A stretch of 64,000 nucleotides of DNA from Liolophura sinensis. Lineage: Eukaryota; Mollusca; Polyplacophora; Chitonida; Chitonidae. Below, piece by piece: positions 23,770 to 37,800 of this stretch; positions within the stretch are counted from its first letter, which is position 1; every line of letters begins with the position of its first letter. The stretch is taken from the NCBI RefSeq assembly GCF_032854445.1, contig NC_088304.1, positions 7,699,704-7,763,703 on the forward strand, written 5' to 3'. The position numbers and the translations under genes are program-made. Below the pieces are notes generated by a model that worked only from the letters and a program-made list of their open reading frames with translations, was not told the DNA's origin and did not search any database.

Positions 23770-25640
23770 AGCCAATCAGTTGTCACTTGTAACATATATA
23801 GTTGTAACTTACAACTAACTAAAGGCAAGGCACAACTTGCTACCAGGCTGTGCAAAATAGACTGCAAACTTTTGGTCTTGGTCAGGGTGAGGTTTAAGAT
23901 ATGAACAACAAACCAGCTTTTATTGGATTCAAACCTGCAAATTCTCTAGCCAAGGGCCAGTGCACTTATGACACAACCCATTTTAACACTCAGTCAACAA
24001 AGACTTCTCACTGGAAGGTATTTGTTCAGTCTCTGCATTGCAGCCATTTTGTCGCATGTCTTCAATCCCTAATGTGCATTATTAAGAACAGCAACCAAAG
24101 CACTATTCATCAACTGGTCGATTTGAACGAATTTCTGTAACCAGTTGATAGCTGCCTGAGACACTGTGTTAACAAATTTCAGGTTTTGTACAGTTCAGAT
24201 TCCATGTTCAAACAGCAACAGCTTGGTAAGTGCTTCAGCATAAGCTACCAAAACATCACATTTACATCTACAGAAATATCTGCAAAATCTGTCGAAAGTT
24301 ATACAAGGAGTTGCATTGACATTTAGGTTGATTGTTTTTGGATGGCTTGTTTTTTAAATCCAGATTCCACGTCCAAACAACGCCAACTCGGAAAATAATA
24401 ATTCATGGAATGACACAAAAAAACAAAAAAAAAACAAAAAAAACAAAAAAAGCTCACCTCTAGGTGGAAACCATAGCACTTCACAGTCTGCACTTAATCA
24501 AATAAAAACTGTTGGTCTCAAGAAGTTGCACTGATAAGATACGCAGGCAACAAGGATAACAGACAGACAGAAAGAGATAGATGAGTTAATCACAGCATAT
24601 ATATACTACAGGACAGCAACATTCAGGCCAGGTTAACCTTGAACATCCTATGTATGTCGCTCACGCCCCAAAGGTCAAGCTTGTCTAGTGGTGTTAGTGA
24701 TGTAAAGTGAGCATAGAGAGTAACAATGAGTATGTATTTGAGACCTTTCTAAGAAAACATGTGTCACAAGACAAAGGGTTTAACATTGCTGATTGTAATC
24801 TGGATTCTCCTCAGACAGAAATGGTAACAATGGCCAATAAAGCCTGCCACAGGTCATAAAGAACACAACACAAAACAAGAGATTCATCATTTATCAGTAC
24901 ATGCAAGTTACCAGCAAAATCTGGAGACTGGTAAAAAAAAAAACACCACAAAAAAAAAAAAAAAACTAACATCATATCAGTAGTAATTAGTATTATAATT
25001 TTGACAACTTTGTTCAGTAATAACACAAAGTCAATGTACGATGATTTCAGCGCGATAAATCTTTTGGGCGTCACCTACATTGAAGATTGGAAGCAATTTT
25101 GAATCTTTAAAATAATAACTTGTGAGACACAAAAGCTACATGGGTTCGTTTGGCTAGCTCCATCGTGTTCACTATATTGTAGTTCTGAATATGCATATTC
25201 AATCTGTTTTACAGCATTGTATGTTTCCATGTTACACAACAAGCATTCTAGCTCAAAGCCATTACGTATTTAACTGTGAGTACAAAAATAATGCAATATA
25301 TACGAATCACCATTTTCATTATTTACACAGATATGTCCCCCAAAAAAGTTCCCCTCTGTGACATCTACTTTACCACAGGTACAGTTCTACTGCCCACAAT
25401 GCCCTATTTAATAGATCTTTCTCGCAACCCAACTATTAAATATACATTGTAAATCTACTATGTAAATGACCTAAAGTTTTGCCTGCCAACAGTGCATTTA
25501 TAGAAATAAATGTCATTAAATATCAATTTTGGTCCATACACTAGTAGAGCTTCGAGAATCAGGCAAAGTGTGCAACTTGGTTACAGTCATTTACCATATA
25601 CTGGCAAGTTATTAAAAAAGTTATAGGTATCCCTTTTGAA
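23770..25640. other. Intergenic DNA downstream of the minus-strand PPxY gene
   Basis: Mostly AT-rich, with A-tracts at 24417-24450 and 24930-24965. GTCAAGCTTGTCTAGTGGTG at 24668-24687 repeats 6985-7004 and marks another dispersed repeat copy. No coding segment with conserved features is visible. Confidence 0.45.
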
Positions 25641-25648
25641 TTCATCTC

Positions 25649-25654
25649 TTTATT
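25649..25654 (-). terminator. Polyadenylation signal AATAAA of the PPxY gene
   Basis: TTTATT on the plus strand reads AATAAA on the minus strand, about 160 nt after the stop codon at 25815, giving a plausible short 3' UTR. Confidence 0.45.
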
Positions 25655-25814
25655 CAAAATGTTCCAGCTCTCAACATTCTTACATCTCAGATCATATAAA
25701 ACAACTGTGATTTTTAAAAAATGCCTTTCCATAGTCAAACAATGAAAGCAACATGTACACTATACACAACCTCATACATGAACTGTATACAGATATGCCC
25801 CAGACCCTTAGTCT

Positions 25815-28800
25815 CTACACCCTGGGGGCTGACGGAGGTGGTGCACATGGCTGGTAGTCAGGGGGCGGCTGGCCGGCGGGTGGGGCAGTCGTCTGACCTT
25901 GGGACTGAGGCAGAGCCTGCCCCGGAGGTGTGGGGCCCCTCCACACGGCAGGTGGAGGCGGCAGAGCATAGGGTTGGTTTGTCACAGTACCTAGAAAAAA
26001 AAACATGAGAAACATGCAGTCAGGAAATGTACACCTCAAGTTATCTATGCAAAAGTTATGCATGCAGCAAGCTAGTTTTTGAACATGTAAAAGTCAGAAA
26101 TTAATCAGAGCACTTTTGTTAGAATTAGGCAATATTTGAAACAGGTATTGCACAGAAACCACTGGCTCCATGAGGGCCACAATTCATTAAACATGTTAAA
26201 TAACTTATGCACGCATCAAGGTGGTTGTCTAACTTGATGTTTTGTTACATAAAGCGTACACAATTGGGCAATGTTTTACTTAATTATTTATCTGATTGGT
26301 GTTTTGTGCCGTACTCGAGAATATTTCACTTATACAACCACAGCAAGCATTACTGTGAAAGTTATCCGGGTAGAGCTCGGGACAATCCTATGACCATCCG
26401 CCTGATGCTGGCTGACCTTCCCACACAATATTTTAGTACAGTTATTTAGTTGAAACTACAATGACCTATGAACGGACGATGAACAGGCAGACCAACAGGC
26501 CTAAATTAATATCCTTTGCTTTCTCTGAAGCAAGGAATAATAACTAACTGGTAACTTTGAAAACATCAAATGCACAAACAGTTTTAATAAACTTATTTGT
26601 TTTTTGCTTTACGCCGTACTCAAGAATATTTCACTTATACCACGACGACCAGCATTATGGTGGGTGGAAACCAAAGGGGAAACCCACGACCATTTGCAGG
26701 TTGTTAGCTAAACAATTTCAAGATGGTAAGGAAAAGTGTCTTCGTCTGGAAATTAACATTTGTCTTCAATGTTTTACAGATTGAGAACACACCTTATCTA
26801 TCAAAGAAAACAATTCATTTCTAAAACTTTACAGTCTAATTATGAAATAAATTGGATTCATGAAACTCTTTTGATACATAAAGCATGTGTTCAATATACA
26901 TACTTCATGCAGCATAACATGAAATCTCTGCATTGGCCAATTTAATATCCTTGTTTCATGACAGTCTGATACTTTCTCTAATCCTTACCTGGCTGTGTAG
27001 CATAGCCCGGTGGTGTATTGTAGCCTGGTGGGGAGTACGGGGGTGGGGCAGCTGGGGTTCCCACTGGGTAATTGTGATGGGCTGTGGAAGGGTGGCCCTG
27101 TCTCTCCGGAGCTACCACCTGAGGAACTGTCATGTGTTGGTCATGGGTGGCACGGTTCTGCACTAGCTGCCTATTGGCGGCCATTCTCTGCTGATCTCGC
27201 TCTGGAGTAACATACAAAACTTAAGTCTCAGTGCATTTGTTCTGTAAATCATGAATCATCATGGAGATAAACCCTGAGGAAATAAGACAATGGTGTTTCA
27301 TGAATTCAAGTATTCAACAGAGACATACCCTAATTCCTCAACCTTTTCGCATATGAAAGAGCAACTTCCAGTTCAACTCATGCACACTTTTAATTTTATT
27401 TTGGAGACAGAATACACAGAATAATGCCTTCAGAATATGCCTGAATAAACACCTTGCAAACATGTGAAAAGGTTGAAGAATTACAGTAATAATAATGTCA
27501 ACACCAGTTTCACAAAATGCACTTAGCGGCCCAAGCTCCTTAATAATTACCATAAAAATGTGTATGTACATGTATGTTGTGGAGACATGAAGTCCACTTA
27601 TCTGTGTAAGCCCATTAATAATTGCTACAAAAATCTGGGATGGACAAGATCTTCTTGTTTGGGATGGACATAATCTTCTTGTATAGCATGGACATGATCT
27701 TCTTGTGTGAGATGGACATAATCTTCTTGTGTGAGATGGACATGATCTTGTTGTGTGGGATGGACATAATCTTGTTGTGTGGGATGGACATAATCTTGTT
27801 GTGTGGGATGGACATAATCTTCTTGTGTGAGATGGACATGATCTTGTTGTGTGGGATGGACATGATCTTGTTGTGTGGGATGGACATAATCTTCTTGTGT
27901 GAGATGGACATGATCTTGTTGTGTGGGATGGACATAATCTTCTTGTGTGAGATGGACATGATCTTGTTGTGTGGGATGGACATGATCTTGTTGTGTGGGA
28001 TGGACATGATCTTCTTGTGTGGGATGGACATGATCTTCTTGTGTGAGATGGACATAATCTTCCTGGGTGGGATGAACATAATCTTCTTGTGTGGGATGGA
28101 CATGATCTTCTTGTGTGGGATGGACATGATCTTGTTGTGTAGGATGGACATAATCTTCTTGTGTGGGATGGACATGATCTTGTTGTGTGGGATGGGATGG
28201 ACATGATCTTCTTGTTTGGGATGGACATGATCTTGTTGTGTGAGATGGACATAATCTTGTTGTGTGAGATGGACATGATCTTGTGTGGGATGGACATGAT
28301 CTTGTTGTGTGGGATGGACATGATCTTGTTGTGTGGGATGGACATGATCTTCTTGTTTGGGATGGACATTATCTTGTGTGAGATGGACATAATCTTCTTG
28401 TGTGAGATGGACATGATCTTGTTGTGTGGGATGGACATGATCTTGTTGTGTGGGATGGACATGATCTTGTTGTGTGGGATGGACATGATCTTCTTGTTTG
28501 GGATGGACATGATCTTGTGTGGGATGGACATAATCTTGTTGTGTGGGATGGACATAATCTTCTTGTGTGAGATGGACATGATCTTGTGTGAGATGGACAT
28601 GATCTTGTTGTGTGGGATGGACATGATCTTGTTGTGTGGGATGAACATGATCTTCTTGTGTGAGATGGACATGATCTTGTTGTGTAGGATGGACATGATC
28701 TTGTGTGGGATGGACATAATCTTCTTGTGTGAGATGGACATGATCTTGTGTGGGATGGACATGATCTTGTTGTGTGGGATGGACATGATCTTCTTGTTTG

Positions 28801-31800
28801 GGATGGACATGATCTTGTTGTGTGGGATGGACATAATCTTCTTGTGTGAGATGGACATGATCTTGTTGTGTGGGATGGTCATGATCTTCTTGTTTGGGAT
28901 GGACATGATCTTGATGTGTGAGATGGACATAATCTTCTTGTGTGAGATGGACATGATCTTGTTGTGTGGGATGGACATGATCTTGTTGTGTGAGATGGAC
29001 ATGATCTTGTTGTGTGGGATGGACATGATCTTGTTTGGGATGGACATGATCTTGTGTGAGATGGACATAATCTTCTTGTGTGAGATGGACATGATCTTGT
29101 TGTGTGGGATGGACATGATCTTGTGTGGGATGGACATAATCTTGTTGTGTGGGATGGACATAATCTTCTTGTGTGAGATGGACATGATCTTGTTGTGTGA
29201 GATGGACATGATCTTGTTGTGTGGGATGGACATGATCTTGTTGTGTGGGATGAACATGATCTTCTTGTGTGAGATGGACATGATCTTGTTGTGTAGGATG
29301 GACATGATCTTGTTGTGTGGGATGGACATAATCTTCCTGGGTGGGATGAACATAATCTTCTTGTGTGGGATGGACATAATCCCTCTTGCTTGAGATGGAC
29401 ATGAAGTGTGGGATGGACATAATCTTCTTGGGTGGAATGGACATAATTTCCCTGAATGGGATTGTACATCACACACACAATTCCTACGTTTCTCACCTGG
29501 AATTAGCTCCACCACAAGGTTTCTTGCCAGAGGAGTGCGCATAATGATTGGAAGATTGAAGATCAGAGACTCATCCTTCACCGTGCAGGCTCGGTGTGTC
29601 TGAGAAAATAATCACAGAGCCACACATAATTTACTCTGCCCAGTTTCCTACCACCATAATGTTCTTGAGTAGGGCGTAAAACTCCCATCAAATAAATAAA
29701 GAAGAAACCATCATTCCCCAATGCTCTGCCTGGTTTCCTTCCTTGTCATATAAATGAAATATTCTTGAGTACGGCGCAAAACACCAACGAAATGAATAAA
29801 TGAATAATACATTTACTGTTTACACCGGAAATAATGTTATAAAGATCTCAGTGTTTGAACAATAACACTGAGAAAATAAAAGACAGGCTAATATTTTCTG
29901 GACAGTAAATGAGCCAAGTTAATTACTGTCCATGATGAAACATTGAAAACAACGGGGGCATCTGTTTTACTTCTGTGATTGAGCTTTATGCCATACTCAA
30001 ATATATATATGTGATTGTATATATTTTACTTACATGTACATTTGTACATTGGCAGTTAAGTTTATAGGTCAAAAGAATCCCTGTGGAGCACAGATAAAAC
30101 CGCAGCTCTTTTCCAGGCAAAATGGATTAGTCCATTGTGTGTCTCTTAGATAAGCTTTGTTGGGTGTATTTTTTCCTACAAATATAGCTTTCCTTTAGAT
30201 TTTCTTGCCCCAGTTTTCACAAAGAGCAGGTGTTTCTCGTTTAGCCACAAGCACGTGAAATTGCTATTCTGAATACACACAGTGTGACACCTGTACCAAG
30301 CATGCCAAGGAAGGCCACTCTACACTAACATCTACCACTGTTATTCCATCAACTTTAAAGGAGTAAAAAAACATGAAAAGGATCAAAATCAGATGAAAGA
30401 GCGTCAAAACTTATTTGCAAATATGATCTTCCTTTTTTCGACAGAAAGGGGTATTTGAAAATATTTTTGTATGGTGGAGATTTGGGACCAATTTTGGTAT
30501 TTATTGTTGTGGATAATAATGTTCTAAATAAGGATGTGATGCTTGTCTAATAAATTTATTTAAATGTAAATTTATTGTTTATATCTAAACATATGCATTT
30601 AACATAAATTATGATAATATTTATGAACATATTAAAAATATAAATATGATCCAAATTGAGGTTTAATACATTTGTTAGCTGAAAAGAACAAATTGTAGTG
30701 TAAAAATATTTATTAAACCTGTGTTACGTCCTCATTTATGAAATTATTAAACAAAAACTATAAATACGTAAAGGTGGTCCTAAATACCCACCATACAAAA
30801 ATCACTTTAAAGTGTCTTTTTCTCCTTAGGGAAAGAAATAAGGAAAAATATATTGAAGACCACATTTAGGAATAACCTTTCGTACTCTTTCATCTGAACT
30901 TTGTGTCATTTTTATGTTTTCTCCACCTTTAACCTCCTTCGCTACTTACCATATAACAGGGTGCAGAGAGAATCCAACAGGGAAGGCACAAAACACACCA
31001 GATGGCATTGCAATCAAAACAGTGCTGGTACTTGGACGAGTTGGTAATGTAGAAGCGGGCCTGTGAACTCTTTGTTGAAGTGTAGCACCCTTGAGCTCCA
31101 TCCAGCATTTCTGCATACCAATTCTCTATACAAGGTCCGAGGTCAAACTGTAACAGCAACAACAGGCATGCAACAAAGTTTAAATAATCAGGATAAGTGT
31201 CAAAGTGCACATTTTGTGATTGCATTACATACCCCAACTGATTTTTTACCATAAAAGTACCATAACCAAGAACTTTTCACTTCCTATACATTAGTGGTTA
31301 CTCATTAAGCATTGAGAAAACTGGTATGCCCGGAGAAAACTATTAAAACTGTTCACATGGGACATATGATATCATGTGCACGTAAGCACTGCTTACTGTC
31401 ACCCAGGCACCCAGAACAATGGAAGCACATGTACATGTAAGGCTAGGTGTTGACTGTTTTCTGTCACCCAGGCACAGAGAACAAGGGTAGCACATGTACA
31501 TGTAAGGCTAGGTGTCCACTGCTTACTATCACCCAGGCACCCAGAACAAGGGTAGCACATGTACATGTAAGGCTAGGTGTTGACTGCTTACTATCACCCA
31601 GGCACCCAGAACAAGGGTAGCACATGTACATGTAAGGATAGGTGTCCACTGTTTACTGTAGTACAAGGGTAGTACATGTACATGTAAGGCTAGGTTTCCA
31701 CTGCTTACTGTCACCCAGGCACCCAGAACAATGGAAGCACATGTACATGTAAGGCTAGGTGTTGACTGTTTTCTGTCACCCAGGCACAGAGAACAAGGGT

Positions 31801-34800
31801 AGCACAAATACATGTAAGGCTAGGTGTCCACTGCTTATTGTCACCCAGGCACCCAGAACAAGGCAAGCACATGTACATGTAAGGCTAGGCGTCCACTGTT
31901 TACTGTCACCCAAGCACCCAAAACAAGGGTAGTACATGTACATGTAAGGCTAGGTGTCCACTGCTTACTATCACCCAGGCACAGAGAACAAGTTTAGCAC
32001 ATGTATATGTAAGGCTAGGTGTCCTCTGCTTACTGTCACCCAGGCACCAAGAACAATGGAAGCACATGTTCATGTAAGGCTAGGTGTCCACTGCTTACTG
32101 TCACCCAGGCACAGAGAACAAGGGTAGCACATGTACATATAAGGCTAGGTGTCGACTCTTTACTGTCACCCAGGCACCCAGAACGAGGCAAGCACATGTA
32201 CATGTAAGGATAGGTGTCCACTGTTTACTGTCACCCAAGCGCCCAAAACAAGGGTAGTACATGTACATGTAAGGCTAGGTGTCCACTGCTTACTATCACC
32301 CAGGCACAGAGAACAAGGGTAGCACATGTACATGTAAGGCTAGGTGTTGACTGTTAACCGTCACCGAGGCACAGAGAACAAGGGTAGCACATGTACATAT
32401 AAGGCTAGGTGTCGACTCTTTACTGTCACCCAGGCACCCAGAACAAGGCAAGCACATGTACATGTAAGGCTAGGCGTCCACTGTTTACTGTCACCCAAGC
32501 ACCCAAAACAAGGGTAGTACATGTACATGTAAGGCTAGGTGTCCACTGCTTACTATCACCCAGGCACAGAGAACAAGGGCAGCACATGTACATGTAAGGC
32601 TAGGTGTCCACTGCTTACTGTCACCCAGGCACAGAGAACAAGGGTAGCACATGTACATGTAAGGCTAGGTGTTGACTGTTTACTGTCACACAGGCACAGA
32701 GAACAAGGGTAGTACACGTACATGTAAGGCTAGGTGTTGACTGTTTACTGTCACCGAGGCACAGAGAACAAGGGTAGTACATGTACATGTAAGGCTAGGT
32801 GTCCACTGCTTACTGTCACCCAAGCACCCAGAACAAGGGTAGCACATGTACATATATGGTTAGGTGTCCACTGCTTACTGTCACCCAGGCACCCCGAACA
32901 AGGCTAGTACATGTACATGTAAGGCTAGGTGTCCACTGCTTACTGTCACCCAGGCACCCAGAACAAGGCAAGCACATCTACATGTAAGGCTAGGTGTCCA
33001 CTGTTTACTGTAGTACAAGGGTAGTACATGTACATGTAAGGCTAGGTGTCCACTGCTTACTGTCACCCAGGCACCCAGAACAAGGGTAGCACATGTACAT
33101 GTAAGGCTAGGTGTCCACCACTTACTGTCACCCAGGCACCCAGAACAAGGCTAGTACATGTACATGTAAGGCTAGGTGTCCACTGCTTACTGTCACCTAG
33201 GCACCCAGAACAAGGCAAGCACATCTACATGTAAGGCTAGGTGTCCACTGTTTACTGTAGTACAAAAGTAGTACATGTACATGTAAGGCTAGGTGTCCAC
33301 TGCTGTCACCCAGGCACCCAGAACAAGGCAAGTACATGTACATGTAAGGCTAGGTGTCCACTGCTTACTGTCACCCAGGCACAGAGAACAAGGGTAGCAC
33401 ATGTATGTGTAAGGCTAGGTGTCCACTGCTGTCACCCAGGCACCCAGAACAAGGCAAGCACATGTACATGTAAGGCTAGGTGTCCACTGTTTACTGTCAC
33501 CCAGGCACAAAGAACAAAGGAAGCACATGTACACGTAAGGGGCTAGGTGTCCACTGCTTACTGTCACCCAGGCACAAAGAACAAAGGAAGCACATGTACA
33601 CGTAAGGGGCTAGGTGTCCACTGCTTACTGTCACTCAGGCACAGAGAACAAGGCAAGCACATGTACGTGTAAGGCTAGGTGTCCACTGCTTACTGTCACC
33701 CAGACACCAAGAACAAGGGAAGCACATGTACATGTAAGGCTAGGCTACTGTCACCCAGGCACCAAGCACAATGGAAGCATGCTTTGGACTGGGCCGGTGC
33801 ATCACTAGGTAAAGAGGATGATGTCTTAGATCAACCTTCCATTAAAGGGCTCTACAATAAAAGTTTTTATTGCGGTTTTGATTGAAAATATTTACTTTTA
33901 AAACCTGAATGATTTTCATTAGTGAGAATTAAATTAAATTACTCACAATATTTTATCTAACAGGGTTGGGTGATTCTCAACAAGACTTTTCTTAAGGTTG
34001 GCTTGATGTTTTCCCACAATGCTGTCTGATTCATTTATTTATTTATTTGGTTTTTTTACGCCGTAAGAATATTTCACTTATACAACAGCGACTAGCATTA
34101 TAGTGGGCAGAAACTGGGAAAAGCCCTGGGGAAACCTATGACCATCCACAGGTTGCTGCACGCCTTACCACGTAAGGCAGTGCAGTTTGGGCTATAGGAA
34201 CAGCTTTACAACAATCAATGGCAATAGTGTTTACCTCCAAGCAAAATTTGTCGCCGTTGGACATGTGTTCTCTGGCTTTACGGAATTCTTCTTCCATGGG
34301 TCTTCGAACAGCCGGGTTAAGAGGATTCAGTAACACAGCAAAATGACCTGGACAAAGCCAAACTGCCATTTACACATCAACTGTAGACAGATTTCATTTG
34401 ATATACACTAAATCACATCCTTCATGACTCCCTGAAGAAATGTGGATAGATTTCATTTGGTATACAGAAAATCACATCTCTCATGAAACTCTGAACAACT
34501 AAGAACAGATTTCATTTGGCATACAGAAAATCACATCTCTCATGAAACTCTGAACAACTAAGAACAGATTTCATTTGGCATATAGAAAATCACATCTCTC
34601 ATGAAACTCTGAACAACTAAGAACAGATTTCATTTGGCATACAGAAAATCACATCTCTCATGAAACTCTGAACAACTAAGAACAGATTTCATTTGGCATA
34701 TAGAAAATCACATCTCTCATGAAACTCTGAACAACTAAGAACAGATTTCATTTGGCATACAGAAAATCACATCTCTCATGAAACTCTGAACAAGTAAGAA

Positions 34801-37800
34801 CAGATTTCATTCGGTATACAGAAAATCACATCTCTCATGAAACTCTGAACAACTAAGAACAGATTTCATTTGGCATACGGAAAATCACATCTCTCATGAA
34901 AATCTGAACAACTAAGAACAGATTTCATTCGGTATACAGTAAATCACATCCCTCTTGAAACTCTGAACAACTACGGAAAATTTAATTTGGTATACAGTAT
35001 CTAAAAACACCCTGAACAACTCTGGACAGATTTCACTTGGTATATTCAACAAAACTAATCATGGATGTAGCAGATGAAAGAACATAAAATACTATCCATT
35101 AAGTAGAATTTATCACCACTTGAACAACAACATGTATGTACAAACTAACGTTTTTGTTTGCTCAGGAGCACTATTAACAGCCTGCAATGGCCCAAACAAG
35201 CATCTTGAAAGTTATGAAATGAACTGCATCCTTTGTGTTGCATCTAACAGAAAGTGAAATGGCCAACAGAAGGCGAATTGCCTCTGGCTGCAAAACTGCT
35301 GACAGAGAACACAAAAGAAGGACACTGGGTCTTTTACACACCATTTTTGATTAAAGCAAAAAATGCTAAAATATGAAGTAAGGTTCATCATACAGAGAAC
35401 TGAAAACAAAATATAAAAATACTTTCATTTACTTTTTTTTAGATTTGTTGTTGTGTTGAAAGGCATTCATATATCTGAATTCTATGGTGGGCTTTATCAA
35501 CCATATTGACTGTATCGAGGAATTCTGACGTCACATCATCTTTTTTTTTCCCAATGTTCATCAGAAGAAAGGAATTTTTGAGAACATTATTTCAGTAATA
35601 TTTTATTCTTTGGTAAAGAGACTCATTCCAAAATTCAATGTTGTAACGATAGTTGGAAAAACTTTCTGTGCCGCCAGAGTTCCTAAACTCTGATGGTATG
35701 GTCTATAAAGCCCACATTTGAATTCAAACATAAAAAAAAGAAAACATAAAAATGACATAATGTTCAGATGAAAGAGCACGAAAAGTTATTCCTAAATGTG
35801 GTCTTCAATATTTTTTCAGATTTTTCCTTAAGGAGAAAAGACACTTGATAATAATTAAACCTAATTTAGATCATATTTATGTTTTTAATATGTTCATAAA
35901 TATTATCATAATTTAGGTTAAATGCATATGTTTTGATATAAAAAACAAATCTACATTCAAATAAATTTATCAGGCAAGTATCACACCCTTATTTAGAACA
36001 TTACTATGCAACAACGACAAATAGCAAAAGTTGGTCCACAGACCCTTTTCCTTTGAAAAAAAAATCCCCAAAAATATTGAAGATCATATTTGCAAATAAG
36101 TTTTGACGTTCTTTCATCTGATTTTAGCATCATTTCTATGCTTCTTCTCCTTTAGCTCTCTTCCCAAAAACTTAAAAAAAAATACATGAAACTACATGTA
36201 TATTTATGCATAGTTTTGAATGTTTTTTTTAAATGATGCATACTTTGATTTTCAAAGATCTTTTCATTCACAATATTCCTCCAACTACGACTAAACTTTA
36301 AAAAAATTTGTCTGGAAAACTTACAAGTCTAAGACACCATTATTAAATTGAAAAAAGGTTTGACAGTCCACAAGAAAGAAAAACAGCCACACAAATTCTA
36401 AACTAAATCTATGTTGTTTTGAACTTGGCAGCAGTAGCAGTGCTTGATGTGACCTTACCCCTCCAGCGCGTTGTGACCCTGACATACACGTAGTTATCTG
36501 TCTTGGAATGAACAGCCATCATATCCAGCAACAGAGGTTTGGACAGCAAATCTCGCTCCCACGTTAATAGCTCCTCCATAGTTTCCACCTTTAAAGTCCT
36601 GAACGAAAGTGGAAAAAAAAAACACTTAAATAATCTTAAAAGAAATATATCAGAACATATCTGAAAATCTGATGAATATCACCTGAGATTGCATTTCACC
36701 AATATGACGTACATGTACATGTAAGCCTTGATCTTGTGCACTGAATGTACATCCTATAATTAGTAATAGTTGCCTGGCCTTGATTACTCTGGGCAGTCTG
36801 GTATGCCCCACTCATAACCCTGACCTCTGTCATATAAGCAACAAAAATCTTGTGTACGATATGTAGGATAAGCTAATTAATAAATAAATCAATGATCACT
36901 GACCAGCCATACAGTGTGGACATACATGTATTTCAGGGTTGGGGAAGCAAACCATGACAACTCGGCTAATATGCTCATGACTGCATGGATTTGATGTTCA
37001 TGACTGCATGGCTTTGATGTTCATGACTGCATGGTTAAAATGCTCATGACTGCATGGCTAAGATGTTCATGGCCACATGCCTAAGATGCTCATGACAACA
37101 TAGTTTTGATGTTCATGACCGCGAGGCTTTAACACTCATGACTGCATGGCTAAGATGCTCGCGCCCCATGCCTAACATGCTCATGACTACCTGGCAAAGA
37201 TCTTCATGATCGCATAGCTAACATCCTCGGGACTGCCTGGCAAAGATGCTCATGAGTGCCTGGCAAAGATGCTCATGACTGCATGGCAAAGATGCTCATG
37301 ACTGCATGGCAAAGATGTTCATGACTATTCAAGGGTAACATTTTCTGAACAGTAAATGTGCAAAGCTATTTACCCGTCCATGGTAAAGAAAATAAAACAG
37401 ACAGCATCTCTGACAACACAGACATGTACTCAAGTATAAACATGTGACGGTATATATTTAACTTGTGTCCCTACGAGGTGTATGAGAGCAAGAGAGTCCA
37501 CAAATTCCCTGCCCATGGCCAGTTTTGAACTCACACCTTGCCCAAGTCAAAAAAATCTTGTTAACCACTTGGCTATGGCCCACAGCCTCAGAGCTTGCAG
37601 TAAGGGCAAGTTAGAACTATGACAACATGGTCTCATAAGCTGAATCCACATTTCAAAAGGCCTCCGAAGTTCACGCAGGTTTAGGCGATGTGATTTACAG
37701 TAGTTGATAATGATGTCTTTTAAGCCGACAGGCCCAATTATGCAAGATGTTACTTATATTCTGTCTAGTAACTTCTGTAAAATCATGCCTTTTGGCCCCG

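Noticed and set aside
27338-29581. Very long open frames (747 and 609 codons minus, 410 plus) over the 24/21-bp array
   Set aside because: They arise because unit lengths are multiples of three and no unit carries a stop; three frames on both strands are open at once and the array lies in an intron of a phase-consistent gene.
31464-33885. Many ~62-codon open frames in the 65-bp array
   Set aside because: The unit is not a multiple of three, so each frame reads three units and stops; the regular lengths are an arithmetical artefact.
34382-35045. Direct repeats with regular spacing, considered as CRISPR
   Set aside because: Units are contiguous tandem copies without unique spacers, in a eukaryotic intron; no cas-like genes.
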